NCBI RefSeq assembly: GCF_001559595.1
Contig: NZ_LNTY01000018.1
Location: forward strand, 1 to 64,000
Length of the DNA stretch: 64,000 nt
From: Enterovibrio coralii
Lineage (GTDB): Bacteria; Pseudomonadota; Gammaproteobacteria; Enterobacterales; Vibrionaceae
Reading direction: 5' to 3'
Both the position numbers and the translations under genes were made by a program. How positions within the stretch are numbered: the stretch's first letter is position 1; every line of letters begins with the position of its first letter. This document shows positions 55,915 to 63,486 of this stretch, piece after piece. The notes beneath the pieces are model-generated. The model was given only the letters and a program-made list of their open reading frames with translations, made no database searches and was not told the origin of the DNA.

Positions 55915-57153
55915 ATGACAGGCTACAACCCGCATTTTCTCAATGGTTTCACCATTGAATTTCCCAAGTTGTCTTCAAATCTCAGCATGACTGTCGCAAG
56001 GAGTGACGAATTAAGAGAAGGCTACATAGCCGACTATCCCAATTTCAGCATTGTGATCAACGCTGATGAAGATAAGCGTTCTGCTGCCGTGGTGGCCTTC
56101 CAGTTTGACCAGACGTTGTTTAAATCCACCAAGCGGCGCGGAAAATGGCGAATGGATTATAGGTTCGATGATTTTGATGTGCTGGGTCCTGAGTACTATT
56201 ACCAAAATCCTTACGACCGAGGTCATCTGGCTAGACGCTCTACGGCGGGATTTGGTCAGACGCAAACCGAAGCGCAACGTAATGCGAACGAAACCTTTTA
56301 TTACACCAATGCCGCGCTGCAACACGCCAACCTCAATCAAGATGAATGGCTCTCGCTCGAAGAGTACGCCCGCAATTTGCAAGATGCACAGGATGGAAAA
56401 GTTCTGAGCTTCAACGGCTGCATTTATGGCGACACCGACCGTTCAATTACGCCAGATGGTTTACCTATCGCTCGGGTTCCTGCGGGCTTTTTCAAGGTGC
56501 TGGCGTTCGTGAATCAAGAAGGAGAGTTGGAAGTTCGCGCCTTTATCCAATACCAAGACCGCGAGGCACTTCGTGATAAACAGGCATCTCGGCGTGTTGG
56601 CTATGACAATGTGGTGTATCAAACCAGCTTGATGGAAGTGGAAGAACTGACTGGGCTGATCTTTGACCCGAAAATGTATTCGGCCAATCCTTTGTTCTTC
56701 AGTAATCAACCGGACGGTAATCCGATGAATGTGGTTGATACACCAGAACGCATTGAGATCACGCGAAACGAAGACATTATCTCGCCAGGGCAAACTCGAA
56801 AGACAATTCGCGATGATGATGTAGACGTTTACCTCATTGCTGCCTTGGTCAATCCAGATGGTGTGGATGCAGGAAATGAATGGGTGAGCATGATTAACCT
56901 GTCAGGCAATGAGATTGATATGACAGGCTGGACCTTGGTTGATAGAGCCAGTAAGCGCGAACAACTTTCTATCACCAAACTTGCGCCGGGTGCCTCTCAT
57001 GTTCAGCACCTTAGTGTGATTCAGTTAAACAACAATGGTGATACCCTTGAGCTGTACGATGCCGATGGTGCTCGAATTGACTGGGTGATCTACCAAGAAA
57101 AAGAGGTCAAAGCAGGAAAACCAGTGCTCTTTATGGAGCCCACCTCCTTATAG
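55915..57153 (+). CDS. NUC1-type DNA/RNA non-specific endonuclease with C-terminal lamin-tail-like domain
   Basis: A 412-residue protein. The nuclease domain (about 25-255) has the active-site motif DRGH (101-104) and the metal-ligand asparagine in FYYTNAALQHANLN. After a linker, residues about 300-400 form an Ig-like lamin-tail domain (EWVSMINLSGNEIDMTGWTLVD ... NNNGDTLELYDADG). No signal peptide is present, unlike secreted homologues, so export would need another route or the protein acts inside. Start ATG 55915 has GAGGAC upstream. A terminator follows. Confidence 0.8.
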   Translation: MTGYNPHFLNGFTIEFPKLSSNLSMTVARSDELREGYIADYPNFSIVINADEDKRSAAVVAFQFDQTLFKSTKRRGKWRMDYRFDDFDVLGPEYYYQNPYDRGHLARRSTAGFGQTQTEAQRNANETFYYTNAALQHANLNQDEWLSLEEYARNLQDAQDGKVLSFNGCIYGDTDRSITPDGLPIARVPAGFFKVLAFVNQEGELEVRAFIQYQDREALRDKQASRRVGYDNVVYQTSLMEVEELTGLIFDPKMYSANPLFFSNQPDGNPMNVVDTPERIEITRNEDIISPGQTRKTIRDDDVDVYLIAALVNPDGVDAGNEWVSMINLSGNEIDMTGWTLVDRASKREQLSITKLAPGASHVQHLSVIQLNNNGDTLELYDADGARIDWVIYQEKEVKAGKPVLFMEPTSL

Positions 57154-57170
57154 TTTTAGTGCTTTTTGAT

Positions 57171-57194
57171 AAGTCCGCGTTGGCGGGCTTTTTC
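57171..57194 (+). terminator. Terminator after the nuclease gene
   Basis: Stem aagtccgc / gcgggctt with a T-tract, 18 bp past the stop. Confidence 0.75.
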
Positions 57195-57272
57195 ATTTTC
57201 ATCAGGCATCGAATTCCCTCTCTCAGAGACTTCAATACCTTATAACGCAGAGTCAGAAAAACTTACGGTCTC

Positions 57273-57316
57273 TATCAAGTGCGAGACAGTCTTGGCTGCC
57301 AATACATGCATATAGT
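57273..57316 (+). promoter_or_regulatory. Promoter element of GTPase paralogue 1
   Basis: TATCAAGTGCGAGACA (57273-57288) is followed 22 bp later by TATAGT (57311-57316). The same pair, with a 21-bp gap, precedes the second GTPase gene. The upstream box also forms GTCTC-N10-GAGAC with the preceding bases. Confidence 0.55.
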
Positions 57317-57367
57317 GGAAAGGTGTCCGGTTCAGCAGTGAATCTAGCAAAGAGGAGAACCACCACC

Positions 57368-58408
57368 ATGCACATGGAAAACAACGTAGACACCCAAATT
57401 TTTAGGGCGTTAATGAAGGAAGATAAGGGTGATACGGCAAAGGTTCAGCCTCACGCATTGTCTTTTTTCGCTGAAGTCAGCCAGCACATCAGTGCTTCTA
57501 CCACCATCGAAGATGACTACAAAATACGTATTCAACAACGCATTGCCGCGTTGTCTTCTGAGTCTCTCAATATCTTAATGGTAGGTGCGGAAAACGTCGG
57601 TAAGTCGACCACGCTGAGTGCATTGTTTGGCGAACATGATTGGACAAATGATGCCCCAAATAAAAGTATGATTGTCCGTAACGATCTTGCGCAGCTAACG
57701 CTGTGGGAAGCGAGATTGCCAAGTGACAGTGATAATCCGCAACAAGCGACTAATGAATTAGGTTCATTGCTCTCTGAAAGTGATGAACAAGGCAGACCCT
57801 TGGTGGATTTGGTGCTGGTGGTGTTAGATGCAACCAGTAATAACCTCGAAAGCTGCTATCGAGATATCAGCGACACACTGGTACCAATGCTCGGCAGACA
57901 AACCGAAAACCGTCTGATGGTATTGATGAATAAAGCGGACAAAGTGGCGCAAAACATCAGAGGCACTGCTTCTAACCAATTGATGCCCCTTGACGCGGAA
58001 ATCTGGCTGGATTGCACGGCGGCAACGATTCGCTATCGCTTGATCCACAACACGGGTGTGCAAACGCGCCCAATCGCTTACAGCGCGTTGGCAGGTGACT
58101 CACCAGCAAATCGTCCTTACAACCTGATGAAAGTCGTTGCCCGCATGATGGTGACACTGCCAGAAGAGAAACGTCTGCTTTTGTTGAATCAGCCATTTAC
58201 CCAAGGTGACGACTACTGGCGTGATCATGATGACAGGCTCTTATACCTGCAAAGTGTCGAAAATCTGTGCTTTGATAACCTGCATCTTGGTGCGAGAGAT
58301 GGCGACAGATTTGGTGGTCAGCTAGGTGCGTTCCTCGGCAGGAATGGACGTGCACTGGGCGAGATCGTTTGTGATGCCTTAAGAAAGCAATTTGGCATTA
58401 GCTTGTAA
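57368..58408 (+). CDS. P-loop GTPase-like protein 1 with altered switch region
   Basis: A 346-residue GTPase-fold protein. The P-loop is GAENVGKST (73-81) and the G4 motif MNKAD (187-191). The G3 DxxG that should follow a conserved Trp is replaced by LTLWEARLPSD (110-120), so nucleotide hydrolysis or switching may be lost. The C-terminal segment (about 310-345, RFGGQLGAFLGRNGRALG) is shared with the downstream paralogue. Function unknown. GAGGAG lies upstream of the ATG at 57368. Confidence 0.72.
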   Translation: MHMENNVDTQIFRALMKEDKGDTAKVQPHALSFFAEVSQHISASTTIEDDYKIRIQQRIAALSSESLNILMVGAENVGKSTTLSALFGEHDWTNDAPNKSMIVRNDLAQLTLWEARLPSDSDNPQQATNELGSLLSESDEQGRPLVDLVLVVLDATSNNLESCYRDISDTLVPMLGRQTENRLMVLMNKADKVAQNIRGTASNQLMPLDAEIWLDCTAATIRYRLIHNTGVQTRPIAYSALAGDSPANRPYNLMKVVARMMVTLPEEKRLLLLNQPFTQGDDYWRDHDDRLLYLQSVENLCFDNLHLGARDGDRFGGQLGAFLGRNGRALGEIVCDALRKQFGISL

Positions 58409-58425
58409 CCGTCAATCGTTCTGTA

Positions 58426-58452
58426 AAAAGCCAGCGAAACTGCTGGCTTTTT
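58426..58452 (+). terminator. Terminator between the two GTPase genes
   Basis: Stem aaaagccagc / gctggctttt with T-tract; the two genes are thus separate transcripts. Confidence 0.8.
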
Positions 58453-58485
58453 ATTGCGTTGCGTTCGAGAAAAATCGCTCTTTAC

Positions 58486-58528
58486 TATCAAGAGCGAGAC
58501 AAATTCCATCGATTGCTTTGCGTATAGT
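58486..58528 (+). promoter_or_regulatory. Promoter element of GTPase paralogue 2
   Basis: TATCAAGAGCGAGACA (58486-58501), then TATAGT (58523-58528), matching the element before paralogue 1 at 15 of 16 box positions. Confidence 0.55.
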
Positions 58529-58575
58529 TGCAGATGGTTAAAAGGAATAAGTCGTACTCATTGAGGTAAATTTCT

Positions 58576-59544
58576 ATGGAAAGCATTCAGTCATTTTCTC
58601 GCCAACTCGCGCTGGAAGTTAGCCAGTCTTCGCTGATCGATGAATTCAAGAAGGCGGTTTTACAACTTCGCATGCATGAGCTTGAAGGGCATCCACTCAA
58701 CGTCATGTTTGCTGGTCCGCAGGGCGTAGGCAAAACTGCGACGATAAAAGCCATGTTTGGTGAGGCGTTTACAGCATCTGGTGAGCTGGATGTCACAACG
58801 GGCATTTTACGCTACCAAGCGGGTGAGTTAGTGGTATGGGATTATCCCGGGCTGAGTGGCAACAAGGATCACGACAAGCTGCTTGAAATGCAAATTGGGG
58901 CCACCTTGAGTGAAAACGATGCTGATGGCAACCCGCTGATTGACATGGTGGTTGTCGTTATGGATGCGGCTGAAAGGAATTTGAACGACGGGTATCGGTT
59001 GATCACTGAGGTGATTGTTCCTGCGCTAGGCAGTGAGTTTGATAATCGACTGGTCGTTGCGTTGAACAAGATTGACGTAGCCAGTTATGCCTATGACTGG
59101 GATTTCGTGATGGACTCGCCGTCGCCTGAAGTGGAAATTTGGCCTGAGAGCACAGCGACACTGCTGCGTCATTGCTTGTTGGATGAGTCTGGGCTGGAGA
59201 TCGCGCCTGTCTGCATCGCGGCAGAGCTGACGAGGCAAGGTGAATCAACCCGTCCATTTAACCTGATGAAGTTGATGGCAGCGATGCTAGAAAAGTTGCC
59301 CGCAGAGAAAAAACTCACCTTGATCGATACGCCTCTCAACCAACAGTCACTGGCGTGGTTTGATGGGGATGACAGAAGAAACTATCTTGCTGAGGTTGAA
59401 AACACCTTGTTTGACAGCCTATACGAAGGCTCAAAAGACGGCTCACGTTTTGGTGGTTTACTGGGAGCCTATTTAGGTAAACAGGGTAGAGAGCTGGGCT
59501 ACTTGCTAAGACGAAATTTAAGAAAATCATTTAACCTTGCATGA
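58576..59544 (+). CDS. P-loop GTPase-like protein 2
   Basis: A 322-residue GTPase with complete motifs: GPQGVGKT (47-54), DYPG (89-92), NKID (164-167). The C-terminal RFGGLLGAYLGKQGRELGYLL segment is shared with the upstream paralogue and may be an amphipathic membrane- or partner-binding helix. It belongs to a YfjP/HSR1-type group without a precise name. Own promoter and terminator; the pair arose by tandem duplication. Confidence 0.75.
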   Translation: MESIQSFSRQLALEVSQSSLIDEFKKAVLQLRMHELEGHPLNVMFAGPQGVGKTATIKAMFGEAFTASGELDVTTGILRYQAGELVVWDYPGLSGNKDHDKLLEMQIGATLSENDADGNPLIDMVVVVMDAAERNLNDGYRLITEVIVPALGSEFDNRLVVALNKIDVASYAYDWDFVMDSPSPEVEIWPESTATLLRHCLLDESGLEIAPVCIAAELTRQGESTRPFNLMKLMAAMLEKLPAEKKLTLIDTPLNQQSLAWFDGDDRRNYLAEVENTLFDSLYEGSKDGSRFGGLLGAYLGKQGRELGYLLRRNLRKSFNLA

Positions 59545-59560
59545 AGCATTGAATGAAATA

Positions 59561-59587
59561 AAAAGCGAGCTATCTGCTCGCTTTTTT
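59561..59587. terminator. Bidirectional terminator
   Basis: Stem aaaagcgagc / gctcgctttt with T6 tail, between convergent genes. Confidence 0.85.
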
Positions 59588-59612
59588 GTATCCATTTAAC
59601 GGTAGATTGAAT

Positions 59613-61442
59613 TTACCGGCAGGTTGAATTTCGCTGAATGGCGTAACGGGTAAATATCCCATCACAGTAAGCCTCTTCCGCTACGACCTGACATGAAATG
59701 GGACCCTTATTGATGGCGTCATACACGAGGTTAAAAGTGAAGTGGGAATACGCACCACCACAAGAGTGGTTGCCGGGTTTATGCATCGTGATATTACTGT
59801 TTACTTGATAAACATTCTTGATTATTTCAGGACCGACTGAGTCACCCACGCCGACAGGGTTTAAATATTCGATGCTATCTGCTTGTGTGCCCTGTTCGGT
59901 ATTAATGATCGAACTAAAAGCGTTTACGCCGTATAAATTGTTTGAAGTATTATATTCGTCCAGGTAATACCACGTCACTGAACCAGAGATCTTATTGCCT
60001 TGAACGGCATAGTCATCAATAAAGCTCAGAACCCCTGTTTCACAGTCTAGTTTGACTTGAAAATCGTCTCGACTCTCACCTGGAATTCGTGATGAAAAGG
60101 TGGCTTGTGGGGTGAAATTCTCGCCGCATAGCCCTGCATATTCGTTCTCGTCATCAATGATGGTCATGGTGGCTTTCGTCAAACTGTCGCGATTGAGATC
60201 AGACCAAACAGCCAAACGGAAGGTCTCATAAGGGACCTCATAATAGTGGTCATCCCTCACCGGTACTTTTACCGTAATGCTTTCCGTACCGGCTGGAATG
60301 GTCACGCGTTTTTGACGGGTAATCTCACTGCCACCCATCACGACTTCTGTGCCTAAATCAATGGCCGCTGAGTTCGCAAAATAGTCATAGGTGCCGCTTG
60401 AGTAAATGGCGGTAACATCCTCAAGTGCGAGGTTAATGTCAGTGTCTTGCTCGTAAACGGGGTTAAAGGTGATGGTGAATACTGCATCTTCCCCTTCGTT
60501 CACTTCACCGCCTTTCACCTCGATTTCAGGTCCAGGTTCTTCGTCTTTAAACACCGTCCTGTCATAGCATTCGTGAAGCTCTTGAGTGTTTGTGGTGAGT
60601 GCGCTGATTCGAGTTGGGAATAAACCTACAGGTTGTTTTTCCCCAGTTTCCGGTTTCATACGCCAAAGCCATGTGCTGTTGACGTTGCCGTTTACGTTCT
60701 GATTTTTCGCCGCAATCAATACCTGACCATTCTGATCTAAGGTGGCTGCAGTAATGAAGTCAGTGAAGTGGAAGCCAAAGAGTTCATGTCCGATTGGGTC
60801 AGTATCCAAATCTAGGGTGTAAGAGCGGTTGTTGGTGATATAAAGCAACTGATCTTTGTAGAAAACAAAGTCTCCCCAGCTTGTGAACCCGCCGTTTCTT
60901 AAACCCTCATCAAAGCTGCCTTTGACGTTGACGCGGGCGTTATTGGGGTTGATGGTGAATACCTTTGCTTGATCGGAAGCAACCAATTGGTTTTGTGTCG
61001 GGTCAAAAACCATGCGGTAAACGTTGCGCGGTATACCACCCACGATCACATTGACACCTGACGCATGGTCATAATATGCCAACTGATTTTGCATCACGTC
61101 TGACGCATGAAAATCAAGGTTCTTGAATTGGTCGGAACTGACGTCGCCTTCGATATTATCGACGTGGTATTCAGTTGGACGAGGAGAGCTTACATAATAT
61201 GTGCGGTTTGTGGTTTCATCGTAAGCCATCGCGGATGCGCTAAATAATGCTTTCGACGCTTTTATTGCGCGGTCACCGTTATAGGTGCCAGAAAGCCTTT
61301 GAGTCTCTTTCAAGTCCATAATGAAACCTTCATGACCGCGTCCTGCATTCATGGAGTACACATTGCCAAAGCAATTCGCATTGACGAGCGAAGGCGTGGT
61401 TGCTGCAGCGAGTACCAGACTTGCAATTATTTTCTTTTTCAT
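59613..61442 (-). CDS. Secreted propeller-like/Calx-beta protein, paralogue D
   Basis: An intact 609-residue secreted protein: signal peptide (1-22, VNA|NC), propeller-like domain (SMNAGRGHEGFIMDLKE, GGFTSWGDFVFYKD, ATLDQNGQVLIAAKNQNV), Calx-beta domain (about 310-435, with VFTITFNPVYEQDTDINLAL), and an unrelated C-terminal domain of about 165 residues with six cysteines (SFIDDYAVQGNKISGSVTWYY ... GGAYSHFTFNLVYD). It is more diverged than A and B. It shares the upstream palindrome, though imperfectly. Function unknown. Confidence 0.8.
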   Translation of the reverse strand: MKKKIIASLVLAAATTPSLVNANCFGNVYSMNAGRGHEGFIMDLKETQRLSGTYNGDRAIKASKALFSASAMAYDETTNRTYYVSSPRPTEYHVDNIEGDVSSDQFKNLDFHASDVMQNQLAYYDHASGVNVIVGGIPRNVYRMVFDPTQNQLVASDQAKVFTINPNNARVNVKGSFDEGLRNGGFTSWGDFVFYKDQLLYITNNRSYTLDLDTDPIGHELFGFHFTDFITAATLDQNGQVLIAAKNQNVNGNVNSTWLWRMKPETGEKQPVGLFPTRISALTTNTQELHECYDRTVFKDEEPGPEIEVKGGEVNEGEDAVFTITFNPVYEQDTDINLALEDVTAIYSSGTYDYFANSAAIDLGTEVVMGGSEITRQKRVTIPAGTESITVKVPVRDDHYYEVPYETFRLAVWSDLNRDSLTKATMTIIDDENEYAGLCGENFTPQATFSSRIPGESRDDFQVKLDCETGVLSFIDDYAVQGNKISGSVTWYYLDEYNTSNNLYGVNAFSSIINTEQGTQADSIEYLNPVGVGDSVGPEIIKNVYQVNSNITMHKPGNHSCGGAYSHFTFNLVYDAINKGPISCQVVAEEAYCDGIFTRYAIQRNSTCR

Positions 61443-61551
61443 TGGTTATCCTTGTTATGCCAACTGTCTTTAAAGCCAAGGAAAGTCTATGGACTCCTAA
61501 AATAGTAATTTGTTTTGGTTTTAATACCTGTAAAGAAAAATAATTACAATG

Positions 61552-61567
61552 AGTCTCATTGGTGAGC
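61552..61567 (-). promoter_or_regulatory. Conserved inverted repeat upstream of paralogue D
   Basis: GCTCACCAATGAGACT on the minus strand, about 110 bp before the start codon. The GAGAC arm is exact; the left arm differs from GTCTC by position. A second overlapping symmetry (AATGAG-T-CTCATT, 61549-61561) is present. Confidence 0.45.
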
Positions 61568-61755
61568 ATTCATTTTCTATTGACTAATTGTAACTGTCAG
61601 AAAGTAAAGTGATAAAGTCGCATAAGAACATTCTAACTCAATGATATTCTTAACTATTAAATGGGACTTATTCTTAATTGTTTCGAGAGAAACTGTGAAG
61701 GGGGAATTAGGGGGGCGACTAGAAACGCTAACTGAATTATAAAGCGTCGATTCGA

Positions 61756-61786
61756 TGCGGCATTAAACACAAGGTTTAATGCCGCA
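61756..61786. terminator. Hairpin after the K+ channel gene
   Basis: Stem tgcggcattaaac / gtttaatgccgca with a 5-base loop, 15 bp past the channel stop codon. There is no T-tract on the minus strand; it may terminate weakly or protect the transcript end. Confidence 0.55.
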
Positions 61787-61800
61787 CCGAACAAAAAAGA

Positions 61801-62829
61801 TTATTCCCACTTAAAATCATGGACACGTTCGTCAGCGATATAAAACAGCAAATCGTTGGGTTTCACGTCTTCATCCAAACTTGGATTCAGGCGAACATGG
61901 TTATCTCTGCGAATACCAATGAGGGTCGCATCATAGTTCTGCTTCATGCGAAGGAATATGTCGCTCACCGTAGTGTGTTTGGCATTGGCTGGGTAGGTAA
62001 CGGCGTACTGTGTCATACCTTTGCGCGTATTTAACAGTTCGTGGTGTAGTTCTGATGAGCCCGGATCAACCGCGGACTTTGCCAGCATTTCGACAGATAC
62101 GGAGGGAACACACTCGGCGTTTGGACAGTGCGTTTTTAGCAGATCGCTGAGTACATCTTCTTGGAAATAAGCCAGAATATGCACATCAGGGTTCTTGCTG
62201 GCACAAAACAGCGCAGCAGCGAATGTAATGTCATCCTCAGGGTTATCAATAATAATGCATTCAGCGTCTTGAACGCCCGCGCGAGACATGGCCGTTTCGT
62301 CGGTGAAACTGGTCGTGCGTACAAAATCGATTTCTTTGGGTAATGGGTTTTCGATTTCTGCACGGACGCACAACACGATAGGGCGTTTATCCTTTTCTTC
62401 GTGAAGCAACATGTCTATCAGGTGGAGAGTTCGACTTTCATTCCAACCTAAAATCAAAATATGTCCAGACACGTCAACGCTCCTTTTTCCAAGTAATCCT
62501 TTACGCCAGTATTCAATGGTTAAGCTTGCCAACCGCCCGACGCTCACAGCAAAAATGCTGAGACCACAGGGAATGACAAAAAATGACACGATCCACTTTC
62601 CCGCTTCGGTTGTTGGCGAGTAGTCGCCATACCCAACGGTAGATGCAGTAACAATGAGGTAGTAAATAAAATCTACAAAGGGCGTCGTGAGGGCCTGTTC
62701 GCCAGCGGCATTGAGCAATATCCAGCTCAAGATGGCGTAGGCAATGACCGCAATAGCGACATGCCTCCCTCGTAAATGCTGAAACTGAGAGGCTACCCAG
62801 CGTCGCACCATGTACCATTTTGTCATCAA
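61801..62829 (-). CDS. Potassium channel with RCK/TrkA-N domain
   Basis: A 342-residue two-helix ion channel. TM1 (about 23-41), pore loop with K+ selectivity filter TVGYGD (64-69) and TM2 (about 78-100) are followed by a cytoplasmic RCK domain beginning HILILGWNESRTLHLID (about 123). A second, TrkA-C-like regulatory part (about 260-342) closes the protein. It should conduct K+ and be gated by a nucleotide or ion. Single gene. Confidence 0.87.
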   Translation of the reverse strand: MMTKWYMVRRWVASQFQHLRGRHVAIAVIAYAILSWILLNAAGEQALTTPFVDFIYYLIVTASTVGYGDYSPTTEAGKWIVSFFVIPCGLSIFAVSVGRLASLTIEYWRKGLLGKRSVDVSGHILILGWNESRTLHLIDMLLHEEKDKRPIVLCVRAEIENPLPKEIDFVRTTSFTDETAMSRAGVQDAECIIIDNPEDDITFAAALFCASKNPDVHILAYFQEDVLSDLLKTHCPNAECVPSVSVEMLAKSAVDPGSSELHHELLNTRKGMTQYAVTYPANAKHTTVSDIFLRMKQNYDATLIGIRRDNHVRLNPSLDEDVKPNDLLFYIADERVHDFKWE

Positions 62830-63057
62830 CTAGCGTCCTATCAGGTTGATTGGGTATAAAATGGCGGTAAAACCAATTTGACCATTTTCATTCTGTTACA
62901 TTTGGGTTTGACTATAACAGCCTTAGATAGGCTTTCTTTGCTGGTTATGGATGAGTGTGATTGGGATCTCACTGAGAGATTAAAGCCTGAGAGTATTCGT
63001 GTTTTTCCGTGTGGTGAGAATGTCTGAACGCTAGACACGCGAAGTAAGAGGGATGAA

Positions 63058-63416
63058 ATGATGAGTGACAACAAATTTCTTGATGAATATTCCGACGAAC
63101 GATTTTGGGACAAAGCGAAGGGTTTTGCTCAGAAAGCGGGTTATGAAGTCCTCGAAAAGGCACTGACCTTATACTACTCCGCCACGGACGCCGACACACC
63201 AAAATGGGCGAAAACCACCATCTTTGCTTCTTTGGGCTATTTCATTGCCCCAATTGACGCCATTCCAGATCTCACACCCGCTGTCGGCTTTTCCGAGACT
63301 TAGGCGTATTATTTGCGGCAGCCGCTGCCGTGGTAATGTATGTGAAACCAGAGCACACAGAAAAAGCGACGGAAAAACTGAACAGATGGTTCAAGAAGGA
63401 TGAGAATCCATCTTAG
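63058..63416 (+). CDS. YkvA/DUF1232 membrane protein, one frameshift
   Basis: A protein of about 119 residues with the DUF1232 core FASLGYFIAPIDAIPDLTPAVGFSEDLGVLFAAAAAVVMYV. The frame breaks near 63297; one added G (GAG GAC TTA) rejoins the parts and the protein ends NRWFKKDENPS. It has two membrane segments. Function unknown. AGAGGG precedes the ATG at 63058. Confidence 0.75.
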
Positions 63417-63486
63417 TGTTATCACTCACCAGAGGTGACGTGATATTAGTCTGCAAACGAGTAAACAGAGAGAGCGGTGTGTCCTG

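Larger units (their letters stand above)
61443..61800. other. Intergenic region between paralogue D and the K+ channel gene
   Basis: About 360 bp, AT-rich from 61500 to 61680. It holds the paralogue D promoter side and, at its right end, a 13-bp-stem hairpin. No coding frame was found. Confidence 0.45.
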
